Assembly: GCA_034359265.1 (NCBI GenBank)
Contig: CP136897.1
Location: 36,009,501 to 36,073,500, forward strand
From: Canna indica
Taxonomy: Eukaryota > Streptophyta > Magnoliopsida > Zingiberales > Cannaceae
DNA: 64,000 nt
Direction of reading: 5' to 3'
In this document: positions 1-10,826 of the stretch, piece after piece
Layout: each line of letters begins with the position of its first letter
Position numbering within the stretch: position 1 is the first letter of the stretch
The notes under the pieces: model-generated
The model's input: only the letters and a program-made list of their open reading frames with translations
What the model was told of the DNA's origin: nothing
The model's database searches: none
Position numbers and translations under genes: made by a program

Positions 1-112
1 GATCATACCAGCACTAATGCACTGGATCCCATCAGAACTCCGAAGTTAAGCGTGCTTGGGCGAGAGTAGTACTAGGATGGGTGACCCCCTGGAAGTCCTC
101 GTGTTGCACTTG
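1..112 (+). rRNA. 5S rRNA: 5S rRNA, cut by window start (nt 7-119)
   Basis: Differs at C24T, C29T and C117T, with one G lost from GGG at nt 97-99. The T-run reads TTGTTTTTTT. The same form recurs at 5266. Confidence 0.85.
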
Positions 113-477
113 TTTTTTTACTACCTATTTGATTGCACGACGAGATCATTTTTTTACCAATATTTCTAACCAAACGTTAAGGACGGACGACGTCGTCGCC
201 ATAAATCTTGGCTGTCGATCGCCCGCGCGGGGCCCGCCGCAACCTCTACGGCCGGCTCGATCGACCAACCGACACGAAAAATTAAAATTTGAAAATAAAT
301 AAGAAAAATAACATTTCAATTATTATTTTTCGTTTAAAACGGGCGTAACTCCGTGCATTATTGTCCGATTTCAGCTTTTCACGTTGCGCTGAAAGGCGCG
401 TGAAGAGACGAAGAAAATGACACCGAGCTGTCCCTCGGATGCTCACCCTTATTAGCCGACGATCAGAAGTGCATGAC

Positions 478-596
478 GGGTGCAATCATACCACCACTAA
501 CGCACCGGATCCCATCAGAACTCCGAAGTTAAGCGTGTTTGGGCGAGAGTAGTACTAGGATGGGTGACCCCGTGAGAAGTTCTCGTGTTGCACCTT
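478..596 (+). rRNA. 5S rRNA: 5S rRNA, full length
   Basis: Differs at G7A, G17C, C61T (A box), C95G, G98A, C104T. G17 and C61 face each other in helix II, so this lineage loses that pair. The T-run is broken by C after four T. Confidence 0.88.
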
Positions 597-953
597 TTCT
601 TTTTACTACTTATTTGATTGCACGACGAGATCATTTTTTTTACTAATCTTTCTAACCAAACGTTAAGGACGGACGACGTCGTCACCATAAAATTTGGCTG
701 TCGATCGCCCGCCGCAACCTCCACGGCCGGCTCGATCGACCAACCGACCCGAAAAATTAAAATTTATAAATAAATAAGAAATATAACATTTCAATTATTA
801 TTTTTCGTTTAAAACGGGCGTAACTCCGTGCATTATTGTCCGATTTCAGCTTTTCACGTGGCGCTGAAAGGCGTGCAAAGAGACGAAGAAAATGACCCCC
901 GAACTCTCCCTCAGACGCTCGCCCTTATTAGCCGACGATCAGAAGTGCATATC

Positions 954-1072
954 GGGTGCGATTATACCAGCACTAACGCAACGGATCCCATTAGAACTCT
1001 GAAGTTAAGCGTGCTTGGGCGAGAGTAGTACTAGGATGGGTGACCCCTTGGGAAGTCCTCGTGTTGCACCTT
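954..1072 (+). rRNA. 5S rRNA: 5S rRNA, full length
   Basis: Differs at C10T, C28A, C39T, C47T, C95T. Leader gcatatc; T8 stop. Confidence 0.9.
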
Positions 1073-1438
1073 TTTTTTAACTACCAATTTGATTGCACGA
1101 CGAGATCATTTTTTTTACTGATCTTTCTAACCAAAAGTTAAGGACGGACGACGTCGTCGCCATAAATCTTGGTTGTCGATCGCCCGCGCGGGGCCCGCCG
1201 CAACTTCTACGGCCGGCTCGATCGACCAACCAACCCGAAAAATTAAAATTTGTAAATAAATAAGAAAAATAACGTTTCAATTATTATTTTTCGTTTAAAA
1301 CGGGCGTAACTCCGTGCATTATTGTCCGATTTCAGCTTTTCACGTGGCGCTGAAAGGCGCGCAAAGAGACGAAGAAAATGACCCCGAGCTATCCCTCGGA
1401 CGCTCACCCTTATTAGCCGACGATCAGAAGTGCATGAC

Positions 1439-1557
1439 GGGTGCGATCATACCACCACTAACGCACCGGATCCCATCAGAACTCCGAAGTGAAGCGTGTT
1501 TGGGCGAGAGTAGTACTAGGATGGGTGACCCCGTGGGAAGTTCTCGTGTTGCACCTT
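1439..1557 (+). rRNA. 5S rRNA: 5S rRNA, full length
   Basis: Differs at G17C, T53G and C61T (both A box), C95G, C104T. Partner of the copy 961 bp upstream. Interrupted T-run TTTTCTTTTT. Confidence 0.88.
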
Positions 1558-1914
1558 TTCTTTTTACTACCTATTTGATTGCACGACGAGATCATTTTTT
1601 TTACTAATCTTTCTAACCAAACGTTAAGGACGGACGACGTCGTCGCCATAAAATTTGGCTGTCGATCGCCCGCCGCAACCTCTTCGGCCGGCTCGATCGA
1701 CCAACCGACCCGAAAAATTAAAATTTATAAATAAATAAGAAAAATAACATTTCAATTATTATTTTTCGTTTAAAACGGGCGTAACTCCGTGCATTATTGT
1801 CCGATTTCAGCTTTTCACGTGGCACTGAAAGGCGTGCAAAGAGACGAAGAAAATGACCCCCGAACTCTCCCTCAGACGCTCGCCCTTATTAGCCGACGAT
1901 CAGAAGTGCATATC

Positions 1915-2033
1915 GGGTGCGATTATACCAGCACTAACGCAACGGATCCCATCAGAACTCTGAAGTTAAGCGTGCTTGGGCGAGAGTAGTACTAGGATTG
2001 GTGACCCCTTGGGAAGTCCTCGTGTTGCACCTT
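1915..2033 (+). rRNA. 5S rRNA: 5S rRNA, full length
   Basis: Differs at C10T, C28A, C47T, G85T (C box), C95T. Confidence 0.9.
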
Positions 2034-2230
2034 TTTTTTAACTACCTATTTGATTGCACGACGAGATCATTTTTTTTACTGATCTTTCTAACCAAAAGTT
2101 AAGGACGGACGACGTCGTCGCCATAAATCTTGGCTGTCGATCGCCCGCGCGGGGCCCGCCGCAACTTCTACGGCCGGCTCGATCGACAAACCAACCCGAA
2201 AAATTAAAATTTGTAAATAAATAAGAAAAA

Positions 2231-2329
2231 TAACGCAACGGATCCCATCAGAACTCTGAAGTTAAGCGTGCTTGGGCGAGAGTAGTACTAGGATGGGTGA
2301 CCCCTTGGGAAGTCCTCGTGTTGCACCTT
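2231..2329 (+). pseudogene. 5S fragment, nt 21-119
   Basis: Spacer text ...AAAAATAAC runs directly into nt 21 onward (TAACGCAACGG), with TAAC shared by both sides. Nt 1-20 and the second half of the spacer with its TATA-like element are gone. Differs at C28A, C47T, C95T; boxes A and C remain. Confidence 0.85.
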
Positions 2330-2695
2330 TTTTTTAACTACCTATTTGATTGCACGACGAGATCATTTTTTTTACTGATCTTTCTAACCAAAAGTTAAGG
2401 ACGGACGACGTCGTCGCCATAAATCTTGGCTGTCTATCGCCCGCGCGGGGCCCGCCGCAACTTCTACGGCCGGCTCGATTGACCAACCAACCCGAAAAAT
2501 TAAAATTTGTAAATAAATAAGAAAAATAAACTTTCAATTATTATTTTTCGTTTAAAACGGGCGTAACTCCGTGCATTATTGTCCGATTTCAGCTTTTCAC
2601 GTGGCGCTGAAAGGCGCGCAAAGAGACGAAGAAAATGCCCCCGAACTCTCCCTCAGACGCTCACCCTTATTAGCCGACGATCAGAAGTGCATATC

Positions 2696-2814
2696 GGGTG
2701 TGATAATACCAGCACTAACGCACCGGATCCCATCAGAACTCCGAAGTTAAGGGTGCTTGGGCGAGAGTAGTACTTGGATGGGTGACCCCTTGGGAAGTCC
2801 TCGCGTTGCACCTT
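2696..2814 (+). rRNA. 5S rRNA: 5S rRNA, full length
   Basis: Differs at C6T, C10A, C57G (A box), A80T and C95T (C box), T109C. Leader gcatatc. Confidence 0.88.
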
Positions 2815-3014
2815 TTTTTTTACTACCTATTTGATTCCACGACTAGAACATTTTTTTTACCAATCTTTCTAACCAAACGTTAAGGACGGACGACGTCGTC
2901 GTCATAAATCTTGGCTGTCGATCGCCTGCGCTAGGCCGGCCGCAACCTCTACTGCCGGCTCGATCGACCAACCGTCCCGAAAAATTAAAATTTGTAAAAA
3001 AATAAGAAAAATAA

Positions 3015-3124
3015 CATACCAGCACTAACGCAACGGATCCCATCAGAACTCCGAAGTTAAGCGTGCTTGGGCGAGAGTAGTACTAGGATGGGTGACCCCC
3101 TGGGAAGTCCTCGTGTTGTACCTT
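3015..3124 (+). pseudogene. 5S fragment, nt 10-119
   Basis: Spacer ATAACAT joins CATACCAGC at a shared CAT. Nt 1-9 and the upstream promoter region are lost. Differs at C28A, C114T. Confidence 0.85.
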
Positions 3125-3492
3125 TTTTTTTTTACTACCTATTTGATTTCACGGCGAGATCATTTTTTTTACCAATATTTCTAACCAAACGTTAAGGACG
3201 GACGATGTCGTTGCCATAAATCTTGGCTGTCGATCGCCCGCGCGGGGCCCGCCGCAACCTCTACGGCCGGCTCGATCGACCAACTAACCCGAAAAATTAA
3301 AATTTGTAAATAAATAAGAAAAATAACATTTCAATTATTATTTTTCGTTTAAAACGGGCGTAACTCCGTGCATTATTGTCCGATTTCAGCTTTTCACGTG
3401 GCCCTAAAATGCGCGCGAAGAGACGAAGAAAATGACCCCGAGCTATCCCTCGGACGCTCACGCTTATTAGCCGACGATCAGAAGTGCATGAC

Positions 3493-3611
3493 GGGTGCGA
3501 TCATATCAGCACTAACGCACCGGATCCCATCAAAACTCTGAAGTTAAGCGTGCTTGGGCGAGAGTAGTACTAGGATGGTTGAACCCCTGGGAAGTCCTCG
3601 TGTTGCACCTT
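3493..3611 (+). rRNA. 5S rRNA: 5S rRNA, full length
   Basis: Differs at C14T, G41A, C47T, G87T and C91A (both C box). Confidence 0.88.
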
Positions 3612-3977
3612 TTTTTTTACTACCTATTTGATTGCACGACGAGATCATTTTTTTTACCAATCTTTCTAACCAAACGTTAAGGACGGACGACGTCGTCGAC
3701 ATAAAATTTGACTGTCGATCGCCCGCGCGGGGCCCGCCGCAACCTCTACGGCCGTCTCGATCGACCAACCGACCCGAAAAATTAAAATTTGTAAATAAAT
3801 AAGAAAAATAGCATTTCAATTATTATTTTTCGTTTAAAACGGGCGTAACTCCGTGCATTATTGTCCGATTTCAGCTTTTCACGTGGCGCTAAAAGGCGCG
3901 CGAAGAGACGAAGAAAATGACCCCGAGCTATCCCTCGGACGCTCACCCTTATTAGCCGACGATCAGAAGTGCCTAAC

Positions 3978-4096
3978 TGTTGCGATTATACCAGCACTAA
4001 CGCATCAGATCCCATCAGAACTCCGAAGTTAAGTGTGCTTGGGCGTGAGTAGTACTAGGATGGGTGACCCCCTGGGAAGTCCTCATGTTGCACCTT
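3978..4096 (+). rRNA. 5S rRNA: 5S rRNA, full length, diverged 5' end
   Basis: Begins TGTTGCG (G1T, G3T), then C10T, C28T, G30A (BamHI site lost), C57T, A69T (intermediate element), G108A. Leader gcctaac. T-run TTTTTTGTTT. Confidence 0.85.
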
Positions 4097-4463
4097 TTTT
4101 GTTTACTACCTATTTGATTGCACGACGAGATCATTTTTTTTACCAATCTTTCTAACCAAACGTTAAGGACGAACGACGTCGTCGACATAAAATTTGGCTG
4201 TCGATCGCCCGCGCGGGGCCCGCCGCAACCTCTACGGCCGGCTCGATCGACCAACCGACCCGAAAATTTAAAATTTGTAAATAAATAAGAAAAATAACAT
4301 TTCAATTATTATTTTTCGTTTAAAACGGGCGTAACTCCGTGCATTATTGTCCGATTTCAGCTTTTCACGTGGCGCTAAAAGGCGCGCGAAGAGACGAAGA
4401 AAATGACCCCGAGCTGTCCCTCGGACGCTCACCCTTATTAGCCGACGATCAGAAGTGCATGAC

Positions 4464-4479
4464 GGGTGCGATCATACCA
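4464..4479 (+). pseudogene. 5S remnant, nt 1-16
   Basis: After GGGTGCGATCATACCA the sequence jumps to spacer AAAACGAGCGTAACTCC. The rest of the gene and about 220 bp of spacer are missing. The upstream leader and TTATTA are intact, so a promoter flank without a gene remains. Confidence 0.85.
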
Positions 4480-4621
4480 AAAACGAGCGTAACTCCGTGC
4501 ATTATTGTCCGATTTCAGCTTTTCACGTGGCGCTAAAAGGCGCGCGAAGAGACGAAGAAAATGACCCCGAGCTATCCCTCGGACGCTCACCCTTATTAGC
4601 CGACGATCAGAAGTGCATAAC

Positions 4622-4740
4622 GGTTGCGATCATACCAGCACTAACGCATCAGATCCCATCAGAACTCCGAAGTTAAGTGTGCTTGGGCGAGAGTAGTACT
4701 AGGATGGGTGACCCCCTGGGAAGTCCTCGTGTTGCACCTT
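4622..4740 (+). rRNA. 5S rRNA: 5S rRNA, full length
   Basis: Differs at G3T, C28T, G30A, C57T (A box). Leader gcataac. Duplicate of the copy 644 bp upstream, lacking its G1T, A69T and G108A. Confidence 0.88.
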
Positions 4741-5107
4741 TTTTGTTTACTACCTATTTGATTGCACGACGAGATCATTTTTTTTACCAATCTTTCTAAC
4801 CAAACGTTAAGGACGAACGACGTCGTCGACATAAAATTTGGCTGTCGATCGCCCGCGCGGGGCCCGCCGCAACCTCTACGGCCGGCTCGATCGACCAACC
4901 GACCCGAAAAATTAAAATTTGTAAATAAATAAGAAAAATAACATTTCAATTATTATTTTTCGTTTAAAACGGGCGTAACTCCGTGCATTATTGTTCGATT
5001 TCAGCTTTTCACGTGGCGCTAAAAGGCGCGCGAAGAGACAAAGAAAATGACCCCGAGCTATCCCTCAGACGCTCACCCTTATTAGCCGACGATCAGAAGT
5101 GCATGAC

Positions 5108-5123
5108 GGGTGCGATCATACCA
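5108..5123 (+). pseudogene. 5S remnant, nt 1-16
   Basis: Same deletion junction as at 4464, copied with the 644-bp block; the spacer side reads ACGGGCG here against ACGAGCG there. Confidence 0.85.
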
Positions 5124-5265
5124 AAAACGGGCGTAACTCCGTGCATTATTGTCCGATTTCCGCTTTTCACGTGGCGCTGAAAGGCGCGCGAAGAGACGAA
5201 GAAAATGACCCCGAGCTGTCCCTCGGACGCTCACCCTTATTAGCCGACGATCAGAACTGCATGAT

Positions 5266-5383
5266 GGGTGTGATCATACCAGAACTAATGCACTGGATCC
5301 CCTCAGAACTCCGAAGTTAAGCGTGCTTGGGCGAGAGTCGTACTAGGATGGGTGACCCCCTGGAAGTCCTCGTGTTGCACTTG
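5266..5383 (+). rRNA. 5S rRNA: 5S rRNA, 1-nt deletion
   Basis: Differs at C6T, C18A, C24T, C29T, A37C, A74C, C117T, and one G is missing from nt 97-99. Related to the copy at the window start. T-run TTGTTTTTTT. Confidence 0.83.
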
Positions 5384-5749
5384 TTTTTTTACTACCTATT
5401 TGATTGCACGACGAGATCATTTTTTTTACCAATCTTTCTAACCAAACGTTAAGGACGGACGACGTCGTCGCCATAAATCTTGGCTCTCGATCGCCCCCGC
5501 GGGGCCCGCCGCATCCTCTACGGCCGGCTCGATCGACCAACCGACACAAAAAATTAAAAATTGAAAATAAATAAGAAAAATAACATTTCAATTATTATTT
5601 TTCGTTTAAAACGGGCGTAACTCCGTGCATTATTGTCTGATTTCAGCTTTTCACGTTGCGCTGAAAGGCGCGTGAAGAGACGAAGAAAATGACCCAGAGC
5701 TGTCCCTCGGACGCTCACCCTTATTAGCCGACGATCAGAAGTGCATGAC

Positions 5750-5868
5750 GGGTGCGATCATACCACCACTAACGCACCGGATCCCATCAGAACTCCGAAG
5801 TTAAGCGTGTTTGGGCGAGAGTAGTACTAGGATGGGTGACCCCGTGGGAAGTTCTCGTGTTGCACCTT
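5750..5868 (+). rRNA. 5S rRNA: 5S rRNA, full length
   Basis: G17C, C61T, C95G, C104T lineage as at 478 and 1439, here with an unbroken T10 stop. Confidence 0.88.
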
Positions 5869-6235
5869 TTTTTTTTACTACCTATTTGATTGCACGACGA
5901 GATCATTTTTTTTACCAATCTTTCTAACCAAACGTTAAGGATGGACGACGTCGTCGACATAAGATTTGGCTGTCGATCGCCCGCGCGGGGCCCGCCGCAA
6001 CCTCTACGGCCGGCTCGATCGACCAACCAACGCGAAAAACTAAAATTTGTAAATAAATAAGAAAAATAACGTTTTAATTATTATTTTTCGTTTAAAACGG
6101 GCGTAACTCCGTGCATTATTGTCCGATTTCAGCTTTTCACGTGGCGCTGAAAGGGGCGCAAAGTGACGAAGAAAATGCCCCCGAACTCTCCCTCGGACGC
6201 TCACCCTTATTAGCCGACGATCAGAAGTGCATATC

Positions 6236-6354
6236 GGGTGTGATAATACCAGCACTAACACACTGGATCCCATCAGAACTCCGAAGTTAAGGGTGCTTGG
6301 GCGAGAGTAGTACTTGGATGGGTGACCCCTTGGGAAGTCCTCGCGTTGCACCTT
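6236..6354 (+). rRNA. 5S rRNA: 5S rRNA, full length
   Basis: Differs at C6T, C10A, G25A, C29T, C57G, A80T, C95T, T109C. First member of the second full-plus-truncated pair. Confidence 0.88.
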
Positions 6355-6554
6355 TTTTTTTACTACCTATTTGATTGCACGACGAGATCATTTTTTTTAC
6401 CAATCTTTCTAACCAAACGTTAAGGACGGACGACGTCGTCGTCATAAATCTTGGCTGTCGATCGCCTGCGCTAGGCCGGCCGCAACCTCTACGGCCGGCT
6501 CGATCGACCAACCGACCTGAAAAATTAAAATTTGTAAAAAAATAAGAAAAATAA

Positions 6555-6663
6555 CATACCAGCACTAACGCACCGGATCCCATCAGAACTCTGAAGTTAA
6601 GCGTGCTTGGGCGAGAGTAGTACTAGGATGGGTGACCCCCTGGAAGTCCTCGTGTTGTACATT
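6555..6663 (+). pseudogene. 5S fragment, nt 10-119, 1-nt deletion
   Basis: Same CAT junction as at 3015. Differs at C47T, C114T, C117A, and lacks one G at nt 97-99. Confidence 0.85.
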
Positions 6664-7030
6664 TTTTTTTTACTACCTATTTGATTTCACGACGAGTTCA
6701 TTTTTTTTACCAATCTTTCTAACGAAACATAAAGGACGGACGACGTCGTCGCCGTAAATCTTGGCTGTCGATCGCCCGCGCGGGGCCCGCCGCAACCTCT
6801 ACGGCCGGCTCGATCGACCAACTAACCCGAAAAATTAAAATTTGTAAATAAATAAGAAAAATAACATTTCAGTTATTATTTTTCGTTTAAAACGGGCGTA
6901 ACTCCGTGCATTATTGTCCGATTTCAGCTTTTCACGTGGCGCTGAAAGGCGCGCGAAGAGACGAAGAAAATGACCCCGAGCTGTCCCTCGGACGCTCACC
7001 CATATTAGCCGACGATCAGAAGTGCATGAA

Positions 7031-7149
7031 GGGTGCGATCATACCAGCACTAACGCACCGGATCCCATAAGAACTTCGAAGTTAAGCGTGCTTGCGCGAG
7101 AGTAGTACTAGGATGGGTGACCCCTAGGGAAGTCCTCGTGTTGCACCCT
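7031..7149 (+). rRNA. 5S rRNA: 5S rRNA, full length
   Basis: Differs at C39A, C46T, G65C, C95T, T96A. Leader gcatgaa puts A instead of C at -1. Confidence 0.87.
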
Positions 7150-7515
7150 TTTTTTTACTACCTATTTGATTGCACAACGAGATCGTTTTTTTTACTAATC
7201 TTTCTAACGAAACGTTAAGGACGGACGACGTCGTCGCCATAAAATTTGGCTGTCGATCGCCCGCGCGGGGCCCGCCGCAACCTCTACGGCCGGCTCGATC
7301 GACCAGCCGACGCGAAAAATTAAAATTTGTAAATAAATAAGAAAAATAACATTTCAATTATTATTTTTCGTTTAAAACGGTCGTAACTCCGTGCAATATT
7401 GTCCGATTTCAATTTTTCACGTGGCGCTGAAAGGCGCGCAAAGAGACGAAGAAAACGACCCCGAGCTGTCCCTCGGACGCAAAACCTTATTAGCCGACGA
7501 TCAGAAATGCATGAC

Positions 7516-7634
7516 GGGTTCGATCATACCAGCACTAACGCACCGGATCCCTTCAGAACTCCGAAGTTAAGCGTGCTTGGGAGAGAGTAGTACTAGGATG
7601 GGTGACTGCCTGGAAAGTCCTCGTGTTGCACCTT
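7516..7634 (+). rRNA. 5S rRNA: 5S rRNA, full length
   Basis: Differs at G5T, A37T, C67A (intermediate element), C92T and C93G (C box), G99A. Sister of the copy at 10144. Confidence 0.87.
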
Positions 7635-7722
7635 TTTTTTTTCTACGTATTTGATTGCACGACGACATCATTTTTTTTACCAATCTTTATAACCAAACAT
7701 TAAGGACGGATGACGTCGTCGC

Positions 7723-7773
7723 CATACTAGCACTAACGCACCAGATCCCATCAGAACTCAGAAGTTAAGCGTG
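7723..7773 (+). pseudogene. 5S fragment, nt 10-60, cut at both ends
   Basis: Left junction: spacer GTCGTCGCCATA joins CATACTAGCAC, sharing CATA. Right junction: nt 60 (AAGCGTG) runs into spacer GCGCTGAAAGG, where the normal spacer has CACGTGGCGC, sharing CGTG. The C box is absent. Confidence 0.82.
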
Positions 7774-7865
7774 GCGCTGAAAGGCGCGCAAAGAGACGAA
7801 GAAAATGCCCCCGAACTCTCCCTCGGACGCTCACCCTTATTAGCCGACGATCAGAAGTGCATATC

Positions 7866-7984
7866 GGGTATGATAATACCAGCACTAACGCACTGGATCC
7901 CATCAAAACTCCGAAGTTAAGGGTGCTTGGGCGAGAGTAGTACTTGGATGGGTGACCCCTTGGGAAGTCCTCGCGTTGCACCTT
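7866..7984 (+). rRNA. 5S rRNA: 5S rRNA, full length
   Basis: Differs at G5A, C6T, C10A, C29T, G41A, C57G, A80T, C95T, T109C: nine changes, among the more diverged copies. Confidence 0.86.
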
Positions 7985-8184
7985 TTTTTTTACTACCTAT
8001 TTAATTGCACGACGAGATCATTTTTTTTACCAATCTTTCTAACCAAACGTTAAGGACGGACGACGTCGTCGTCATAAATCTTGGCTGTCGATCGCTTGCG
8101 CTAGGCCCGCCGCAACCTCTACGGCCGGCTCGATCGACCAACCGACCCGAAAAATTAAAATTTGTAAAAAAATAAGAAAAATAA

Positions 8185-8294
8185 CATACCAGCACTAACG
8201 CACCGGATCCCATCAGAACTTTGAAGTTAAGCGTGCTTGGGCGAGAGTACTACTAGGATGGGTGACCCCCTGGGAAGTCCTCGTGTTGTACCTT
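8185..8294 (+). pseudogene. 5S fragment, nt 10-119
   Basis: Third instance of the CAT junction. Differs at C46T, C47T, G75C, C114T. Confidence 0.85.
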
Positions 8295-8662
8295 TTTTTT
8301 TTTACTACCTATTTGATTTCACGACGAGTTCATTTTTTTTACCAATCATTCTAACGAAACGTTAAGGACGGACGACGTCGTCGCCATAAATCTTGGCTGT
8401 CGATCGCCCGCGCGGGGCCCGCCGCAACCTCTACGGCCGGCTCGATCGACCAACTAACCCGAAAAATTAAAATTTGTAAATAAATAAGAAAAATAACATT
8501 TCAGTTATTATTTTTCGTTTAAAACGGGCGTAACTCCGTGCAATATTGTCCGATTTCAGCTTTTCACGTGGCGCTAAAAGGCGCGCGAAGAGACGAAGAA
8601 AATGACCCCGAGCTGTCCCTCGGTCGCTCACCCTTATTAGCCTACGATCAGAAATGCATGAT

Positions 8663-8781
8663 GGGTGCGATCATACCAGCACTAACGCACCGGATTCCAT
8701 CAGAACTCCGAAATTAAGCGTGCTTGGGTGAGAGTAGTACTAGGATGGGTGACCCCCTGGGAAGTCCTCGTGTTGCACTTG
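8663..8781 (+). rRNA. 5S rRNA: 5S rRNA, full length
   Basis: Differs at C34T (BamHI site lost), G51A, C67T, C117T. T-run TTGTTTTTTT; T at -1. Confidence 0.87.
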
Positions 8782-9143
8782 TTTTTTTACTACCTATTTG
8801 ATTGCACAACGAGATCATTTTTTTTACCAATCTTTCTAACAAAACGTTAAGGACGGACGATGTCGTCGCCATAAAAATTGGCTGTCGATCGCCCGCGCGG
8901 GGCCCGCCGCAACCTCTACGGCCGGCTCGATCGACCAACTAACCCGAAAAATTAAAATTTGTAAATAAATAAGAAAAATAACATTTTAGTTATTAATTTT
9001 CGTTTAAAACGGGCGTAACTCCGTGCATTATTGTCTGACTTTAGCTTTTCACGTAGCGCTAAAAGGCGCGCGAAGAGACGAAGAAAATGACCCCGAGCTA
9101 TCCCTCGGACGCTCACCCTTATTAGCCGAAGATCAGAAGCGCA

Positions 9144-9159
9144 CCTCGTGTTGCACCTT
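9144..9159 (+). pseudogene. 5S remnant, nt 104-119
   Basis: Upstream flank GATCAGAAGCGCA joins CCTCGTGTTGCACC; all of the gene up to nt 103 is deleted. The T-run follows normally. Confidence 0.8.
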
Positions 9160-9246
9160 TTTTTTTACTACGTATTTGATTGCACGACGAGATCATTTTT
9201 TTATCAATCTTTCTAACCAAACATTAAGGACGGAAGACGTCGTCGC

Positions 9247-9356
9247 CATACTAGCACTAACGCACCGGATCCCATCAGAACTCCGAAGTTAAGCATGCTT
9301 GGGCGAGAGTAGTACTAGGATGGGTGACCCCCTGGGAAGTCCTCGTGTTGCACCTT
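9247..9356 (+). pseudogene. 5S fragment, nt 10-119
   Basis: CATA junction as at 7723, directly downstream of the 16-nt remnant at 9144. Differs at C15T, G58A. Confidence 0.84.
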
Positions 9357-9723
9357 TTTTTTTACTACCTATTTGATTTCACGACGAGTTCATTTTTTTT
9401 ACCAATCTTTCTAATGAAACGTTAAGGACGGACGACTTCGTCGCCATAAATCTTGGCTGTCGATCGCCCGCGCGTGGGCCCGCCGCAACCTCTACGGCCG
9501 GCTCGATCGACCAACTATCCCGAAAAATTAAAATTTATAAATAAATAAGAAAAATAACATTTTAGTTATTATTTTTCGTTTAAAACGGGCGTAACTCCGT
9601 GCATTATTGTCTGATTTCAGCTTTTCACGTAGCGCTAAAAGGCGCGCGAAGAGACGAAGAAAATGACCCCGAGCTATCCCTCGGACGCTCACCCTTATTA
9701 GCCGAAGATCAGAAGTGCACGAC

Positions 9724-9801
9724 GGGTGCGATCATACCAGCACTAACGCACAGGATCCCATCAGAACTCCGAAGTTAAGCGTGCTTGGGAGAGAGTAGTA
9801 C
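9724..9801 (+). pseudogene. 5S fragment, nt 1-78
   Basis: After GAGAGTAGTAC the sequence enters spacer ACGACGACATC, losing the C box, the 3' end of the gene and the first T-run. Differs at C29A, C67A. Confidence 0.84.
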
Positions 9802-10143
9802 ACGACGACATCATTTTTTTTACCAATCTTTCTAACCAAACGTTAAGGACGGACGACGTCATCGCCATAAAGTTTGGTTGTCGTTCGCCCGCGCGGGGCC
9901 CGCCGCAACCTCTACGGCCGGCTCGATCGACCAACCGACCCGAAAAATTAAAATTTGTAAATAAATAAGAAAAATAACATTTCAATTATTATTTTTCGTT
10001 TAAAACGGGCGTAACTCCGTGCATTATTGTCCGATTTCAGCTTTTCACGTGGCGCTGAAAGGCGCGCGAAGAGATGAAGAAAACGACCCCGAGCTGTCCC
10101 TCGGATGCAAAACCTTATTAGCCGACGATCAGAAGTGCATGAC

Positions 10144-10262
10144 GGGTTCGATCATACCAGTACTAACGCACCGGATCCCTTCAGAACTCCGAAGTTAAGC
10201 GTGCTTGGGAGAGAGTTGTACTAGGATGGGTGACCGCCTGGAAAGTCCTCGTATTGCACCTT
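10144..10262 (+). rRNA. 5S rRNA: 5S rRNA, full length
   Basis: Differs at G5T, C18T, A37T, C67A, A74T, C93G, G99A, G110A. Confidence 0.86.
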
Positions 10263-10350
10263 TTTTTTTACTACCTATTTGATTGCACGACGACATCATT
10301 TTTTTTACCAATCTTTCTAACCAAACATTAAGGACGCATGACGTTGTCGC

Positions 10351-10460
10351 CATACTAGCACTAACGCACCGGATCCCATCAGAACTCCGAAGTTAAGCGT
10401 GCTTGGGCGTGAGTAGTACTAGGATGGGTGACCCCCTGGGAAGTCCTCGTGTTGCACCTT
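10351..10460 (+). pseudogene. 5S fragment, nt 10-119
   Basis: CATA junction, 207 bp after the preceding full gene, the same spacing as 7516/7723 and 12273/12480. Differs at C15T, A69T. Confidence 0.84.
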
Positions 10461-10826
10461 TTTTTTTACTACCTACTTGATTGCACGACGAGATCATTTT
10501 TTTTACCAATCTTTCTAACCAAACGTTAAGTACGGACGACATCGTCGCCATAAAATTTGGCTGTCGATCGCCCGCGCGGGGCCCGCCGCAACCTTTACGG
10601 CCGGCTCGATCGACCAACCGACCCGAAAAATTAAAATTAGTAAATAAATAAGAAAAATAACATTTCAATTATTATTTTTCGTTTAAAACGGGCGTAACTC
10701 CGTGCATTATTGTCCGATTTCAGCTTTTCACGTGGCGCTAAAAGGCGCGCGAAGAGACGAAGAAAATGACCCCGAGCTATCCCTCGGACGCTCACCCTTA
10801 TTAGCCGACGATCAGAAGTGCATGAC

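Larger units (their letters stand above)
478..2399 (+). repeat. Two-unit higher-order repeat, period 961 bp
   Basis: Copies at 478 and 1439 (G17C, C61T, C95G, C104T) alternate with copies at 954 and 1915 (C10T, C28A, C47T). The offset is exactly 961 for both pairs. A further piece of the second type follows as a truncated gene at 2231. Confidence 0.8.
2696..3124 (+). repeat. Full gene plus truncated gene 319 bp on (copy 1 of 3)
   Basis: A full-length C57G/A80T gene is followed after exactly 319 bp by a 5S lacking nt 1-9. The same pair recurs at 6236-6663 and 7866-8294, so the truncation arose once and was re-copied. Confidence 0.8.
3978..5265 (+). repeat. 644-bp duplication with an internally deleted unit
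   Basis: Block 3978-4621 (a full gene, then a 5S reduced to 16 nt) is repeated at 4622-5265. The offset of 644 holds for both the full genes and the 16-nt remnants. Confidence 0.8.
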
